From Nitrospira japonica (GTDB lineage Bacteria; Nitrospirota; Thermodesulfovibrionia; Thermodesulfovibrionales; SM23-35), in assembly GCA_020725385.1 (NCBI GenBank), contig DYFC01000053.1, positions 1 through 48,358 on the forward strand: 48,358 bases of DNA. The letters are read 5' to 3'. Every line of letters begins with the position of its first letter. Positions within the stretch are counted from its first letter, which is position 1. Positions 36,824-47,212 of the stretch are shown here, one piece after another. Both the position numbers and the translations under genes were made by a program. The notes beneath the pieces were generated by a model. The model was not told the origin of the DNA. It did not search any database and worked only from the letters and a program-made list of their open reading frames with translations.

Positions 36824-36891
36824 ATCATTAGCCACAATGAATATTCATTAAGGCCGCTTTGTTCTATTAATGAATATTGTTGACTAATGAT
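36824..36891 (-). promoter_or_regulatory. Large imperfect hairpin in the alpha-operon leader before rpsM
   Basis: The left arm 36824-36851 and right arm 36867-36891 pair as long imperfect complements: AATATTCATTAA matches exactly with TTAATGAATATT, and outer ATCATTAG pairs with CTAATGAT. The loop is about 15 bases. The hairpin ends about 20 bases upstream of the rpsM start on the minus strand, exactly where S4 binds the alpha-operon leader in E. coli. It could be a regulatory structure, or an inserted palindromic element. No T-run follows on the transcribed strand, so it is not a normal terminator. Confidence 0.6.
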
Positions 36892-36912
36892 GGTTGACTT
36901 TTTTTCGTATTC

Positions 36913-37026
36913 TTATCCCTGTTTTTGTTTGTGCCTCGGATTTTCGCAAAGTATTCTTAAAACGCCTTTCCTTTTGACTATTTTGCATTTCGAGCAAATT
37001 GGTTTCACAGATGAGCGCACTTTCAT
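36913..37026 (-). CDS. rpmJ: 50S ribosomal protein L36 (zinc form)
   Basis: A 37-codon frame, too short for most gene calls, reads [20 protein letters not shown] and ends [10 protein letters not shown], the L36 pattern. Zinc ligands C11, C14, C27 and H32 are all present, so it is the C+ form. It lies between infA and rpsM, its normal place in the spc/alpha junction. Confidence 0.95.
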   Translation of the reverse strand: MKVRSSVKPICSKCKIVKRKGVLRILCENPRHKQKQG

Positions 37027-37059
37027 GATATAACCTCTTTATTTTTCTACTTTTTTTAT

Positions 37060-37278
37060 CTATTTAAATCTGTAAGTAATTCTTCCTTTAGTAAGATCAT
37101 AAGGAGATAATTCCACCGTGACTTTATCTCCTGGCAGAATTTTTATAAAATGCATCCTCATTTTTCCGGATACATAAGCAAGAATTACCTGACCATTTTC
37201 AAGTTCAACCTTAAACATCGCATTTGGCAATGTTTCAATAATTGTTCCTTCAACTTCTATATTATCTTCTTTTGGCAT
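37060..37278 (-). CDS. infA: Translation initiation factor IF-1
   Basis: This 72-residue S1-like OB-fold protein reads [20 protein letters not shown] and ends [13 protein letters not shown], exactly the IF-1 pattern. It binds the ribosomal A site during initiation. It lies 21 bases after map and upstream of rpmJ. Confidence 0.97.
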   Translation of the reverse strand: MPKEDNIEVEGTIIETLPNAMFKVELENGQVILAYVSGKMRMHFIKILPGDKVTVELSPYDLTKGRITYRFK

Positions 37279-37299
37279 TAGCTGGTTATTATACTATTA

Positions 37300-38049
37300 T
37301 TAATTAATTTGAGTCAATATTCTTGGATTATCATTAGTAATTACTATTGTATGTTCAAAATGTGCCGATAGTTTTCCATCCATTGTCACAGCCGTCCATC
37401 CATCCTCAAGCACCATAACCTCGTAACCACCTTCATTTACCATTGGCTCTATTGCCAGTGTCATTCCGGGTCTTAGCCTCGGTCCCCTATTAGGGCTACC
37501 AAAATTCGGTACCTGAGGATCCTCATGGAGATCTCTTCCAATCCCGTGGCCTACAAATGCTCTGACAACAGAATAACCATTGTCCTCTACATGCTTTTGA
37601 ATGGCATATGAAATATCCGATACTCTATTGCCATCACGTGCTTTATCTATGCCAATATACAGAGCTTCTTCTGCAACTCTTAATAATCTTTCTACAGAAG
37701 GTTCTATTTTTCCAACAGGGAATGTATAAGCAGCATCCCCGTAAAAACCATCTTTTAAAACCCCGAGGTCAACCCCGAGAATGTCGCCTTCATTAAGTAC
37801 CCTGCCTGAAGGGATTCCATGTATAACTTCATTATTAACCGAAGCACAGATTGATGCAGGATAACCCCTATAACCTTTAAAAGCCGGTATTGCATCCCAG
37901 CTTCTTATATATTCATCCGCAATCTTATCAATTTCACCGGTTGTTATACCAGGACGTATCTTATCCCTTAAATAATCGAGTGTTTTGCCTACAATGGTAC
38001 AGGCACGGGACATTTTTTCTATTTCTTCTTTGGACTTCAAAATAATCAT
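37300..38049 (-). CDS. map: Methionine aminopeptidase
   Basis: This 249-residue type I enzyme removes the N-terminal Met from nascent chains. Metal ligands are visible in GVDLGVLKDGFYGDAAYTF (two Asp), FVGHGIGRDLHEDP (His), AIEPMV (Glu) and AHFEHTI (Glu). Its place 48 bases behind secY is normal, but adk, which usually separates secY and map, is missing. Confidence 0.97.
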   Translation of the reverse strand: MIILKSKEEIEKMSRACTIVGKTLDYLRDKIRPGITTGEIDKIADEYIRSWDAIPAFKGYRGYPASICASVNNEVIHGIPSGRVLNEGDILGVDLGVLKDGFYGDAAYTFPVGKIEPSVERLLRVAEEALYIGIDKARDGNRVSDISYAIQKHVEDNGYSVVRAFVGHGIGRDLHEDPQVPNFGSPNRGPRLRPGMTLAIEPMVNEGGYEVMVLEDGWTAVTMDGKLSAHFEHTIVITNDNPRILTQIN

Positions 38050-38097
38050 TTATTGTTAATTGATGCCTCATACATTATTTTCTTGATAGCGATCCTG

Positions 38098-39402
38098 CTA
38101 TTTTCTACCCCTTATTCTACCTTTTTTCAGAAAACCTTCGTAAGAGCGGGTTACAAGGTGAGATTCAATTTGTGAAACAGTATCAAGAGCAACACCAACA
38201 GCAATAAGCAAGGATGTCCCTCCAAAATAAAATGGCACATTAAAACGATAAATTAATATCTCGGGAATTATACATACAGCAGCCAGATAAAATGCACCTA
38301 CAAATGTAAGTCTTGAAAGAACCTTATAAATATACTCGGATGTTTTTTGACCGGGTCTGATACCTGGCACAAAACCTCCGTACTTTTTTAAATTATCGGC
38401 AACATCAACCGGATTGAAAATAATCGCGGTATAGAAATATGCAAAGAAAAATATCATACCAACATACAGAACTGTATGAAGTACGGTTCCGGGCGATAAT
38501 TGTCTTGAAATTTCCTGAACCCACGGCACTGCAATAAATCCGGCGATTGTTGCAGGGAATATAAGAATCGAAGATGCAAAAATAGGAGGAATAACACCGG
38601 ATGTATTAATTTTCAACGGAAGATGGGTTGATTGTCCACCATAAACTTTTCTACCGACTATTCTTTTTGCGTACTGTACCGGTATTTTTCTCTGGCCTCT
38701 TTCTATATAAATAATTGCTCCGACTACCGCAATCATCATTATTACAAGGAAAATAACAAAAAATATAGAGAGCTCTCCTGCCTGCAAAAGTCTTACAGTA
38801 CTGATAAGAGCATTAGGGAATCTTGCAACAATACCTGCGAAAATTATTAAAGATATACCATTGCCTATCCCTCTCTCGGTGATCTGCTCGCCGAGCCACA
38901 TTATAAATGCAGTTCCGGCTGTAAGTGTAATCATTGTCATTAATCTGAATGACCATCCCGGGTTTTGAACAAAAACTCCACCACCCATACCTTCAAGTCC
39001 TGCTGCGATTCCAAATGATTGTATAGCACTTATTACTACAGTGCCATAACGTGTATATCTAACAATTTTCTTTCTTCCTGCTTCACCTTCTTTTGCAAGT
39101 TTGCCAATAGCAGGTATTACAACGGTAAGTAATTGAAGTATAATTGAAGCGCTAATATATGGCATTATGCCGAGAGCAAAAATCGTAACCCTGGATAAAG
39201 CGCCACCCGAGAACATATCAAAAAATCCCATCAGTGCTCCGCCTTTTTCGGTCAGAAACTTACTGAGTTCTTCTCCATTTATGCCGGGAGTTGGTATATG
39301 CGCTCCGATTCTATAAACAGCGAGAAGCGCAAGTGTAAACAGCACCCTGTTTTTTAACTCCGGTATTTTGAAAATGTTCTGGAAGCTTGAAATTATGCCC
39401 AA
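38098..39402 (-). CDS. secY: SecY protein translocase subunit
   Basis: This 434-residue membrane protein has about ten hydrophobic helices. Signatures include [57 protein letters not shown] and [12 protein letters not shown]. It forms the translocation channel with SecE and SecG in the inner membrane. It starts four bases after rplO. Confidence 0.97.
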   Translation of the reverse strand: MGIISSFQNIFKIPELKNRVLFTLALLAVYRIGAHIPTPGINGEELSKFLTEKGGALMGFFDMFSGGALSRVTIFALGIMPYISASIILQLLTVVIPAIGKLAKEGEAGRKKIVRYTRYGTVVISAIQSFGIAAGLEGMGGGVFVQNPGWSFRLMTMITLTAGTAFIMWLGEQITERGIGNGISLIIFAGIVARFPNALISTVRLLQAGELSIFFVIFLVIMMIAVVGAIIYIERGQRKIPVQYAKRIVGRKVYGGQSTHLPLKINTSGVIPPIFASSILIFPATIAGFIAVPWVQEISRQLSPGTVLHTVLYVGMIFFFAYFYTAIIFNPVDVADNLKKYGGFVPGIRPGQKTSEYIYKVLSRLTFVGAFYLAAVCIIPEILIYRFNVPFYFGGTSLLIAVGVALDTVSQIESHLVTRSYEGFLKKGRIRGRK

Positions 39403-39406
39403 CTTC

Positions 39407-39847
39407 TTATAATACCTCTGCTTTGCCGCCTGCTGCTGAAATTTTTGTTAAAGCAGAGGCGCTGAAAGCGTCTGCTTTGATGGTGATTGGTCTGCTAAGC
39501 TGTCCATCGCCAAGCACCTTAAGTCCACATTTTAAATCCTTAATAAATCCTCTCTCTATTAACACTTCGGGAGTAACAGTATCAACACCTTCTAATCTGT
39601 CAATGTCTTTTAAATTAATAACTGCAAATTCGGAACTAAATGGGTTTTTAAAACCCCTTTTAGGCAGGCGTCTTTGCATCGGCATTTGACCGCCCTCAAA
39701 TCCCGGGCCTTTTGCCCTGCCAGAACGGGCTTTCTGCCCTTTATGTCCTTTACAGGAGGTCTTACCATGTCCTGAGCCAATTCCCCTACCAACTCTTTTT
39801 GGCTTTTTGGTGCTTCCACAAGCAGGTTTTAATTCATCTATTCTCAT
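39407..39847 (-). CDS. rplO: 50S ribosomal protein L15
   Basis: This 146-residue protein has [25 protein letters not shown] and PKRGFKNPF, the L15 pattern, and the C-terminal [18 protein letters not shown]. Its start overlaps the rpsE stop by four bases, so there is no room for rpmD (L30), normally between the two. Confidence 0.97.
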   Translation of the reverse strand: MRIDELKPACGSTKKPKRVGRGIGSGHGKTSCKGHKGQKARSGRAKGPGFEGGQMPMQRRLPKRGFKNPFSSEFAVINLKDIDRLEGVDTVTPEVLIERGFIKDLKCGLKVLGDGQLSRPITIKADAFSASALTKISAAGGKAEVL

Positions 39848-40350
39848 GCTGCCTCCTGGTTTTCATCTTCAACTTTACCCCTCAATTTCATAACTGCATC
39901 AGGGTCTTTAAGACTTTGTAGCCCCTGTAAAGCAGCTTTTACTGAATTAAAAGGATTATGACTTCTGAGTGATTTAGCAACAACATTCTGAACTCCGGCA
40001 ACTTCAAGGATCGCTCTAACAGCTCCTCCGGCGATAATTCCCGTACCTTTAACCGCAGGATTTATAACTATAGTGCCAGAACCAAATTTACCTATTACTC
40101 TATGAGGGATGGTTCCATCTTTTATAGGTATTTTAATGAGGGACTTTTTTGCCTGTTCCACAGCTTTTCTAATAGCTTCGGGAACTTCTGCTGCTTTACC
40201 TTTTCCTACGCCAACTGTGCCTTCACCATCACCAACAACCACAAGTGCAGTAAAAGAGAAACGCCTTCCACCTTTCACTACTTTAGCAACCCTGTTGATA
40301 TAAACGACTTTGTCTTTTAAATTAAGTCCCTCGGGATCTATTTTCTCCAC
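39844..40350 (-). CDS. rpsE: 30S ribosomal protein S5
   Basis: This 168-residue protein has [28 protein letters not shown] and [19 protein letters not shown], the S5 dsRNA-binding fold, then a C-terminal [20 protein letters not shown]5 helps form the mRNA entry and decoding fidelity region. It sits eight bases after rplR. Confidence 0.97.
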   Translation of the reverse strand: MEKIDPEGLNLKDKVVYINRVAKVVKGGRRFSFTALVVVGDGEGTVGVGKGKAAEVPEAIRKAVEQAKKSLIKIPIKDGTIPHRVIGKFGSGTIVINPAVKGTGIIAGGAVRAILEVAGVQNVVAKSLRSHNPFNSVKAALQGLQSLKDPDAVMKLRGKVEDENQEAA

Positions 40351-40358
40351 AAACCCTC

Positions 40359-40721
40359 CTAAAACTCTAACCCGGCTGCCCTTGAAGATTCAGCCAGTGC
40401 CTTAATATTACCGTGGTAAGGATAACCGCTTCTGTCAAAAACTACTTTTTTAATTCCTTTTTCCAATGCCCTCTTAGCTAAAAGCTTCCCGACCATCTGG
40501 GCTGTTTTAGCATTCCCTTTATGTGTTTCTATTGACTTAAATTCCTTATCAAGGCTCGATGCGCAAACAAGGGTACGACCGTTAAGATCATCAATTAATT
40601 GAGCATAGATATGATTCAGGCTCCGAAAAACCGATAATCTAAGGCGTTCTGGAGTTCCTGTAACTTTTTTTCTTACTCTCTCCTGCCTTCTTTGCTTTGC
40701 TTCTCTTCTGCTTTCAGCCAA
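40359..40721 (-). CDS. rplR: 50S ribosomal protein L18
   Basis: This 120-residue protein starts with a basic segment ([30 protein letters not shown]) and ends [28 protein letters not shown], typical of the 5S rRNA-binding L18. AGGAGGAAAGA precedes the start. Confidence 0.97.
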   Translation of the reverse strand: MAESRREAKQRRQERVRKKVTGTPERLRLSVFRSLNHIYAQLIDDLNGRTLVCASSLDKEFKSIETHKGNAKTAQMVGKLLAKRALEKGIKKVVFDRSGYPYHGNIKALAESSRAAGLEF

Positions 40722-40762
40722 TCTTTCCTCCTGCTTCAGTTTGTTTTTATTTTTTAATTAAA

Positions 40763-41305
40763 TTATTTTTTACCGGCTTTCCCTACTTTGAGCTTTAATC
40801 TTTGCCCTGCGTATCTTACACCTTTACCTTTATAAGCATCAGGCGGTCTTAAAGCCCTCATACTTGCAGCAACCTGTCCGAGCAATTGTTTATCAATTCC
40901 TGTTAAAGTTATCTGAACCTGTTTGGGATCAACTGTAGCGCTAATGCCTTCGGGAAGTTGCATCTCAACAGGATGAGAATATCCAAGTGTAAAGGTAATT
41001 TTATTGCCAGAGACCTGTGCTCTATAACCAACACCTGCTATCTCGAGATTCTTCTGATAACCTTTGGAAACACCTGTTACCATATTCGATATCAGACTTC
41101 TCGCAAGTCCATGAAGAGCTCTATCTGTTTTTAAATCAGAAGCTCTGCTAACTGTTATTAACCCGTCATTTACAGAGACCCCTATACTTTCAGGGAAATT
41201 CCAGCTCAATTCACCTTTTTGACCTTTTACTTTTATAGTTCTGTCCGACACAGAGACAGAAACTCCATCAGGAATTGCTATTGGCTTTTTACCTATTCTT
41301 GACAC
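40763..41305 (-). CDS. rplF: 50S ribosomal protein L6
   Basis: This 180-residue protein shows MSRIGKKPIAIPDGVSV, LEIAGVGYRAQVSGNKITFTLGYSHPVEM and RALRPPDAYKGKGVRYAGQ, the two L6 domains. It lies near the peptidyl-transferase stalk base. Confidence 0.97.
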   Translation of the reverse strand: MSRIGKKPIAIPDGVSVSVSDRTIKVKGQKGELSWNFPESIGVSVNDGLITVSRASDLKTDRALHGLARSLISNMVTGVSKGYQKNLEIAGVGYRAQVSGNKITFTLGYSHPVEMQLPEGISATVDPKQVQITLTGIDKQLLGQVAASMRALRPPDAYKGKGVRYAGQRLKLKVGKAGKK

Positions 41306-41342
41306 TCTTTTCTCCTAAACACTCTAATATAATCTGAGAATA

Positions 41343-41735
41343 TTACCAGATATAACAAATAACTTCTCCGCCAACTCTTTCTCTGCGACAGGCTTTATCG
41401 CTCAGAACACCTTTTGATGTTGTTAAAACAGCAACACCGAGGCCACCCATAACTTTGGGTATTTCATTATGTCCAACATAAACACGTCTTCCGGGTTTAC
41501 TGATTCTCCTCAGCCCTGAAATAACGCTTTCGTTTTCTATATATTTTGGTATTACTCTGAGGATACCCTGTCTTTTATCTTTGAGAATTTTATAGGCTCT
41601 GATAAATCCCTCTTCTTTCATTATCTTAGCTATTTCAAGTTTCATCTTGGAAATAGGGATATCCACTTTTTCAGCCTTAATATTAATTGCGTTTCTTACC
41701 CTTGTAAGCATATCTGCAATCGGATCTGTAAGCAT
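41343..41735 (-). CDS. rpsH: 30S ribosomal protein S8
   Basis: This 130-residue protein begins [27 protein letters not shown] and ends [31 protein letters not shown], typical of S8. In E. coli S8 represses the spc operon by binding the rplE leader; whether that occurs here is not visible. Confidence 0.97.
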   Translation of the reverse strand: MLTDPIADMLTRVRNAINIKAEKVDIPISKMKLEIAKIMKEEGFIRAYKILKDKRQGILRVIPKYIENESVISGLRRISKPGRRVYVGHNEIPKVMGGLGVAVLTTSKGVLSDKACRRERVGGEVICYIW

Positions 41736-41759
41736 TCATTACCTCCAAACAATCATGGG

Positions 41760-41945
41760 TTACCAGCTTGCCTTTATGACACCGGGTATCTGGCCTTCAA
41801 GTGCAAGGGTTCTGAAACAAATTCTACAAATACCAAATTTTCTTATATACGCCCGTGGTCTTCCGCATAGCTTGCACCTGTTATAAGACCTTACAGTAAA
41901 TTTTGCAGGTCTTTTACATTTTTCAATCATACATGTTTTCGCCAT
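41760..41945 (-). CDS. rpsN: 30S ribosomal protein S14, type Z
   Basis: This 61-residue protein is the short zinc form of S14, with C24xxC27 and C40xxC43 ([20 protein letters not shown]). Its end, [16 protein letters not shown], is typical. The long cysteine-free form is about 100 residues, so this is type Z. Confidence 0.96.
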   Translation of the reverse strand: MAKTCMIEKCKRPAKFTVRSYNRCKLCGRPRAYIRKFGICRICFRTLALEGQIPGVIKASW

Positions 41946-41969
41946 TAAAATTGCTCCTTAAAACTTTTA

Positions 41970-42512
41970 TCAGTTTCTGAAAGGCATCCCCATATTCCTA
42001 AGTAGAGCCTTACTTTCCTTATCGGTTTTCGCAGTTGTGCAAAAAATTATATCAAGTCCATGAATAATATCAACTTTATCATATTCAATTTCAGGGAAGA
42101 TAAACTGTTCTTTAAGCCCGAGAGCATAATTGCCTCTTCCGTCAAAAGACTTTCCGGAGATGCCTCTAAAATCTCTAATTCTCGGCAGAGCTACACTTAT
42201 CAGTCTATCCAAAAATTCATACATTCTGTTGCCTCTCAATGTCACCTTACAGCCAATCGGAACCCCTTTTCTAAGTTTAAAGGCTGCAATAGATTTCTTT
42301 GCTTTTGTAACAACCGCCTTCTGGCCTGTAATCATTGAAAGTTCTTTTTGAACGGCGTCAAGCAATTTTATATTTTGTATTGCCTCTCCTAATCCAACAT
42401 TAAGAACTATCTTTTGGATTCTTGGCACCTGCATAACATTTTTATATGAAAACTCTTTCATCATATTAGGCACAACTTCTTTAAGATACTTTTCCTTGAG
42501 TCTGGGTATCAT
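41970..42512 (-). CDS. rplE: 50S ribosomal protein L5
   Basis: This 180-residue protein starts [21 protein letters not shown] at the ATG overlapping the rplX stop (TAATG); eight extra upstream codons are not in the family. Signatures are [34 protein letters not shown] and MPFRN. It binds 5S rRNA. Confidence 0.96.
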   Translation of the reverse strand: MIPRLKEKYLKEVVPNMMKEFSYKNVMQVPRIQKIVLNVGLGEAIQNIKLLDAVQKELSMITGQKAVVTKAKKSIAAFKLRKGVPIGCKVTLRGNRMYEFLDRLISVALPRIRDFRGISGKSFDGRGNYALGLKEQFIFPEIEYDKVDIIHGLDIIFCTTAKTDKESKALLRNMGMPFRN

Positions 42513-42832
42513 TACTGATCTATGACCTCCCTGCATTTACTACAGGTTCTTAGCTTTCTGCCATCCTGTAATATTGAATTTCCAATTCTTGCGGGCTTAT
42601 TGCACTTTGGACAAACAAGCATTACATTGGATATATGAAGAGGCGCTTCTTTTTCAATAATACCGCCCTGTGTGTATTGCCTGTTAGGCTTCAAATGTTT
42701 TTTAATTATATTTACTTTTTCAACCAATAAACTCTCTTTAGAAGGATATACAGCTATTACCCTTCCGGTCTTACCTTTTTCTTTTCCTGCTATTACTTTT
42801 ACGGTATCATTCTTTTTTATACTTAAACCCAT
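42512..42832 (-). CDS. rplX: 50S ribosomal protein L24 with zinc knuckle
   Basis: This 106-residue protein has the KOW motif [18 protein letters not shown] and the conserved [11 protein letters not shown] and [20 protein letters not shown]. Four cysteines in two pairs (C74/C77 and C97/C100) form a likely zinc site not found in E. coli L24. It overlaps rplE by one base. Confidence 0.96.
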   Translation of the reverse strand: MGLSIKKNDTVKVIAGKEKGKTGRVIAVYPSKESLLVEKVNIIKKHLKPNRQYTQGGIIEKEAPLHISNVMLVCPKCNKPARIGNSILQDGRKLRTCSKCREVIDQ

Positions 42833-42839
42833 ATTTCAC

Positions 42840-43208
42840 CTATAATACTTCCGGAGCTAATGAAATTATTTTTGTAAATTCTTTCCACCTTAACTCTCTT
42901 GCCACAGGGCCAAATATTCTTGTGCCCACAGGTTCATGCTGTGCATTAATAAGGACAACTGCATTTTGATCAAACCTGATGTAAGTACCATCGGGTCTTC
43001 TCTGCTCCTTTTTTGTACGAACCACAACAGCCTTAGCTACCGTTCCTTTCTTAACATTGCTGTCAGGCAGAGCTTCTTTTATGCTTACAACAACTATATC
43101 ACCAAGACGTGCATATCTTCTATGGAAACCTCCCATAACCTTTATGCACTGAACTTTCTTGGCGCCTGAATTATCCGCAACTTCAAGCATGCTCCTTAAT
43201 TGAATCAT
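42840..43208 (-). CDS. rplN: 50S ribosomal protein L14
   Basis: This 122-residue protein begins [27 protein letters not shown] and contains [13 protein letters not shown] and [13 protein letters not shown], the L14 pattern. It contacts 16S rRNA across the subunit interface. Confidence 0.97.
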   Translation of the reverse strand: MIQLRSMLEVADNSGAKKVQCIKVMGGFHRRYARLGDIVVVSIKEALPDSNVKKGTVAKAVVVRTKKEQRRPDGTYIRFDQNAVVLINAQHEPVGTRIFGPVARELRWKEFTKIISLAPEVL

Positions 43209-43231
43209 CTTATATCACTCCAATCCAATCC

Positions 43232-43459
43232 CTAATCTATTACTGCCCATCTCTTTTCTTTGCTTAAAGGTCTTACTTCAATTATCTTAACAACATCTCC
43301 AATCTGACATTTATTTTGTTCATCGTGGGCTTTAAATTTTGTAACCCTCTTAACAGTCTTTTTATAAACAGGATGCTGGAAAAGTCTTGTGACAGCAACA
43401 ACGACAGTCTTGTCCATTTTATTACTAATAACTTTGCCTGTGTAAATCTTCTTTGACAT
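43232..43459 (-). CDS. rpsQ: 30S ribosomal protein S17
   Basis: This 75-residue OB-fold protein starts at the ATG after AGGAG (reading [19 protein letters not shown]); two further upstream codons from a GTG are not needed. [31 protein letters not shown] is the S17 signature. Confidence 0.96.
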   Translation of the reverse strand: MSKKIYTGKVISNKMDKTVVVAVTRLFQHPVYKKTVKRVTKFKAHDEQNKCQIGDVVKIIEVRPLSKEKRWAVID

Positions 43460-43517
43460 TCTCACTCCTGATTTCAGATTGCCAGTACAGCTTTAAAAAT
43501 TTATATAACCTGACCGG

Positions 43518-43724
43518 CTAACCTTCTTTTTTGCCGCTTTTAGTTTTTTCTGTTACTACCGTTAAAATCCTTGCTATATCTTTTCTTACAGCACGAATAC
43601 GCATAGGATTTTCGATTTCACCTGTAGCCTTCTGGAATCTAAGATTAAAGAGTTCCTTTCTTAAATCACTCTCTTTATTTTTCAATTCATCTATTGTTAA
43701 CGCTCTGAGTTCGGATGTTTTCAC
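43518..43724 (-). CDS. rpmC: 50S ribosomal protein L29
   Basis: This 68-residue helical protein reads [20 protein letters not shown] and contains [27 protein letters not shown], the L29 pattern. It lies near the tunnel exit. Its start overlaps the end of rplP by four bases. Confidence 0.96.
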   Translation of the reverse strand: MKTSELRALTIDELKNKESDLRKELFNLRFQKATGEIENPMRIRAVRKDIARILTVVTEKTKSGKKEG

Positions 43725-44140
43725 AGAACCTCCTCATTCCTCTTCACAAACTTTGTCGCTACAGGCAACTTATATGATGCAAGTCTCATTGCTTCTTTGG
43801 CTGTCTCTTCCGTAACACCCGACATTTCATATAAAATCCTTCCGGGTCTTACAACCGCCACCCAGTACTCGGGTGCGCCTTTTCCTTTACCCATTCTTGT
43901 CTCCGCAGGCTTCTTAGTAATCGGTTTATCTGGGAAAATTCTGATCCAGACTTTGCAGCCTCTTTTTGCGTGTCTTGTTATTGCTATTCTCGCAGCCTCT
44001 ATTTGCTGGCTGGATATCCAGCCCGGTTCAAGAGCTTTTAAACCAAACTCGCCAAAAGAGACTTCAGAACCAGCGTAAGCCTTACCATTCATCCTGCCTT
44101 TTTGCATTTTTCTAAATTTAACTTTTTTTGGCATTAACAT
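43721..44140 (-). CDS. rplP: 50S ribosomal protein L16
   Basis: This 139-residue protein begins [19 protein letters not shown], with RAAREAI-like [21 protein letters not shown] and [24 protein letters not shown]. It contacts the A-site tRNA elbow. I kept the first ATG because family members start MLxPKR. Confidence 0.97.
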   Translation of the reverse strand: MLMPKKVKFRKMQKGRMNGKAYAGSEVSFGEFGLKALEPGWISSQQIEAARIAITRHAKRGCKVWIRIFPDKPITKKPAETRMGKGKGAPEYWVAVVRPGRILYEMSGVTEETAKEAMRLASYKLPVATKFVKRNEEVL

Positions 44141-44148
44141 AATGTCAC

Positions 44149-44796
44149 CTATACTTCCTTAATACGGCTTTCAGGCAAAATATCGCCATGATACATCCAC
44201 ACTTTTACACCTATTACGCCATAAGTTGTTTTTGCCTTAGCATAGCCGTAATCTATATCTGCTCTAAAAGTATGCAATGGAACCCGACCTTCTCTATACC
44301 ATTCCGAGCGGGCAATTTCTGCACCGGCAAGTCTTCCTGAACAAGCAATTTTAACTCCAAGTGTCCCAAATCGCAAAGCCGATGAAACCGATTTTTTCAT
44401 AGCCCGTCTGAAAGCAACTCTTTTTTCAAGCTGAAGGGCAACATTTTCGGCAACAAGCTGGGCATCTATCTCTGGCTTTCTAATTTCTTTTATATCTATT
44501 GAAACTTCTTTGCCGGTCATTTGTTTCAGGTCTTTACGAAGTTTTTCAACCTCGGCACCTTTTTTGCCTATAATAATTCCAGGCCTTGCAGTATGAATTA
44601 TAATCCTCATATTTTGTCCGGCCCTTTCTATCTCGATCTTAGGCACACCGGCATGATATAATTTTTCTTTAAGCATTCTGCGAATATTTATGTCTTCGAC
44701 AAGCTGCTGATCAAAACCTTTTTTGGCAAACCATCTTGAATCCCAGGTTTTTATGATACCAAGTCTGTTACCTATTGGATGCGTCTTCTGACCCAA
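44149..44796 (-). CDS. rpsC: 30S ribosomal protein S3
   Basis: This 215-residue protein starts [27 protein letters not shown], carries a KH domain with [14 protein letters not shown], and ends [23 protein letters not shown]. It forms part of the mRNA entry site. Confidence 0.97.
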   Translation of the reverse strand: MGQKTHPIGNRLGIIKTWDSRWFAKKGFDQQLVEDINIRRMLKEKLYHAGVPKIEIERAGQNMRIIIHTARPGIIIGKKGAEVEKLRKDLKQMTGKEVSIDIKEIRKPEIDAQLVAENVALQLEKRVAFRRAMKKSVSSALRFGTLGVKIACSGRLAGAEIARSEWYREGRVPLHTFRADIDYGYAKAKTTYGVIGVKVWMYHGDILPESRIKEV

Positions 44797-44825
44797 AACC
44801 TACCTCCTGAACTTTTTCGCTTGAT

Positions 44826-45164
44826 TTAGTGTTCTTTCTCTGAAAGAACCAATGTTATATGAGAAGTTCTTTTTCTTATTATATTGGCTCTTCCCATTGC
44901 CCGTGGAAGCATACGTTTCATTACAGGCCCCTGATCAACAGTTGCCTTTACTATTACCATATCTTCCGGATTGACTACTTTTTTCTGCTCTGCATTTGCC
45001 ATAGCAGATTTAAGGAGCTTCTCAACAAACTTAGCGCCCCTGTATGGCATATACTTTAAATATACCAGCGCATCACCAGCGCTTTTATGTTTAATGAGGT
45101 CTATAACTCTTCTTGCTTTTCTTGGTGTAATTCGTGCGTACTTTAAAATTGCTTTTGATTCCAT
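44826..45164 (-). CDS. rplV: 50S ribosomal protein L22
   Basis: This 112-residue protein reads AILKYARITPRKARRVIDLIK, with tunnel-loop segment VDQGPVMKRMLPRAMGRANIIRKRTSHITLVLSE, the L22 hairpin lining the exit tunnel. Confidence 0.97.
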   Translation of the reverse strand: MESKAILKYARITPRKARRVIDLIKHKSAGDALVYLKYMPYRGAKFVEKLLKSAMANAEQKKVVNPEDMVIVKATVDQGPVMKRMLPRAMGRANIIRKRTSHITLVLSEKEH

Positions 45165-45176
45165 AGCTTGCTCTTT

Positions 45177-45464
45177 TTATCCTTTTGCCGAAGCCGAAGA
45201 TTTCTCACCACCTGAATGGCTTCTAAAAGTTCTTGTTGGTGAAAATTCACCAAGCTTATGACCAACCATATTTTCAGTCACATAAACAGGAATAAACTTT
45301 TTACCATTATGCACGGCAAAAGTATATCCTATAAATTCAGGCACAATGGTTGATCTCCTCGACCATGTTTTGATAAGCTTTTTCTCTCCACTATCAATCA
45401 TGGCTTTAACTTTTTTCATAAGTTTTTGATCCACAAACGGACCTTTTTTCAATGACCTTGGCAA
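45177..45464 (-). CDS. rpsS: 30S ribosomal protein S19
   Basis: This 95-residue protein reads [19 protein letters not shown], then [50 protein letters not shown], the S19 pattern at the head of the small subunit near the A site. Confidence 0.97.
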   Translation of the reverse strand: MPRSLKKGPFVDQKLMKKVKAMIDSGEKKLIKTWSRRSTIVPEFIGYTFAVHNGKKFIPVYVTENMVGHKLGEFSPTRTFRSHSGGEKSSASAKG

Positions 45465-45476
45465 TTATTCCTCCTG

Positions 45477-46295
45477 TTACTTTCTTCGTTTTATTATAAA
45501 CCTGTCGGTTCTCTTGTTTTGTCTTGTCTTAATACCTTCAGGTTTACCCCATGGAGTACAAGCAGGTCTTCCACCTGAAGCTTTTCCTTCACCACCACCG
45601 AGCGGATGATCTATTGGGTTCATTGCAACTCCTCTAACATGGGGTCTAATTCCAAGCCACCTGCGTCTTCCTGCTTTTCCATAAGATATATTCTCATGCT
45701 CGAAATTGCTAACCTGACCGATAGTTGCCATACATTCAGCCGGTATAAGCCTTACTTCTCCTGAAGAAAGTTTTATCTGTACGTTTTTTTCATCTTTTGC
45801 TATCAATTGAGCACTTGTTCCGGCGCTTCTTACAAGCTTGGCTCCCTGCCCGGGTCTTAGTTCTATATTATGTATAAATGTACCCAATGGCATCTCAGCC
45901 AGTGGTAGAGCATTTCCTGTCTTTATTTCAGCGCCTTTACCTGAAACCACTTCATCGCCGACATTCAATCCCGCAGGTGCTATTATATACCTTTTTTCAC
46001 CATCTTTATAATGTAATAATGCAATTCTTGACGACCTGTTAGGATCATACTCTATTGTTGCGACTTTTGCCGGAATACCATTTTTGTCTCTCTTAAAATC
46101 AATAATTCTATATGCTCTGTAGTTACCGCTCCCCCGGTGCCAGGCAGTAACCCTCCCTGCATTATTCCTGCCGCCTGTTTTTTTCAGTGGTTTGAGTAAT
46201 GCCTTACACGGTTCGGTTGTTGTTATATCGGCGAAATCAGAGACTGTTTGAAATCTCCTGCCGGGAGATGTTGGATTAAATTTTTTCAGACCCAT
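45477..46295 (-). CDS. rplB: 50S ribosomal protein L2
   Basis: This 272-residue protein begins [20 protein letters not shown] and has [53 protein letters not shown] and the C-terminal [18 protein letters not shown]2 is essential for subunit association. It overlaps rplW by one base. Confidence 0.98.
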   Translation of the reverse strand: MGLKKFNPTSPGRRFQTVSDFADITTTEPCKALLKPLKKTGGRNNAGRVTAWHRGSGNYRAYRIIDFKRDKNGIPAKVATIEYDPNRSSRIALLHYKDGEKRYIIAPAGLNVGDEVVSGKGAEIKTGNALPLAEMPLGTFIHNIELRPGQGAKLVRSAGTSAQLIAKDEKNVQIKLSSGEVRLIPAECMATIGQVSNFEHENISYGKAGRRRWLGIRPHVRGVAMNPIDHPLGGGEGKASGGRPACTPWGKPEGIKTRQNKRTDRFIIKRRK

Positions 46296-46585
46296 TATGC
46301 ACCTTCAATAAATTCGAGTTTTTCACCCTTCTTAAGGGTAATAATTGCTTTTTTAGTATCAGGTCTCTTACCGATAGACCTTCCATATCTTTTCCATTTT
46401 CCTCTAACATTTATTGTTGCGACCTTATCGACTTTAACTTTGAAATTTTCTTCAATGGCTTTTTTAATCTCTATTTTATTTGCATCTTTAGCAACTTCAA
46501 CAAGTATTTTGTTCTCATTTTCCTTGAGGCTGCTGCCTTTTTCGGTAAATAGCGGCCTTTTTATTATTGAATAAATGTCTTTCAT
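46295..46585 (-). CDS. rplW: 50S ribosomal protein L23
   Basis: This 96-residue protein starts [17 protein letters not shown] at ATG 46585, which overlaps the rplD stop (ATGA); a longer frame upstream is not in the family. [28 protein letters not shown] is the L23 signature. It is the docking site for trigger factor and SRP. Confidence 0.96.
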   Translation of the reverse strand: MKDIYSIIKRPLFTEKGSSLKENENKILVEVAKDANKIEIKKAIEENFKVKVDKVATINVRGKWKRYGRSIGKRPDTKKAIITLKKGEKLEFIEGA

Positions 46586-47211
46586 GATACTCTCATTTCC
46601 TCTATTTTTCCTACTGCTTCCTTTGTCATAAGCAGAGTATTGTATGCACATACTTCATATGTATTTAAGTCTGCTGCTCTCCTTACTTCAACATTCGGGA
46701 TATTTCTTGCAGAAAGAATTATAGCATCATTTTTTTCAGGAATAACAATTAAAACACTTTTATTTTCTAATCCCAGGTTTTTTAAAATATTTACCATTTG
46801 TTTTGTTCCTGGTTTTTCAAAATTCAAAGCATCAATTATAACAACTTCTCCACTTTTAATCTTTTCATTAAAAGCTTTAACAAAAGCAAGCTTTTTTATT
46901 TGCTTTGGAAGCTTATATGAATAATCTCTTGGCTGGGGACCAAAAACAATTCCACCTCCACGCCATATAGGCGAACGCGTACTTCCAGCCCTTGCCCTTC
47001 CAGTATGTTTTTGCCTCCATGGTTTTTTACCACCACCACTTACAAGCCCTCTTGTTTTAGTTGCATGTGTTCCCTGTCTTTGATTTGCAAGATAATTTAC
47101 GACAGCAGTATGAAGCATACTTTTATCGACTTTAACATCAAAAATATCTTCTTTTAAATTAATTTTGCCTACTACAGAATTATTTTGATCTTTTACATCT
47201 AATTCTGGCAT
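46582..47211 (-). CDS. rplD: 50S ribosomal protein L4
   Basis: This 209-residue protein has the tunnel loop GTHATKTRGLVSGGGKKPWRQKHTGRARAGSTRSPIWRGGGIVFGP near residue 55 and C-terminal RRAADLNTYEVCAYNTLLMTKEAV. In E. coli L4 autoregulates the S10 operon; no leader could be judged here because tuf lies directly upstream of rpsJ. Confidence 0.97.
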   Translation of the reverse strand: MPELDVKDQNNSVVGKINLKEDIFDVKVDKSMLHTAVVNYLANQRQGTHATKTRGLVSGGGKKPWRQKHTGRARAGSTRSPIWRGGGIVFGPQPRDYSYKLPKQIKKLAFVKAFNEKIKSGEVVIIDALNFEKPGTKQMVNILKNLGLENKSVLIVIPEKNDAIILSARNIPNVEVRRAADLNTYEVCAYNTLLMTKEAVGKIEEMRVS

Positions 47212-47212
47212 T

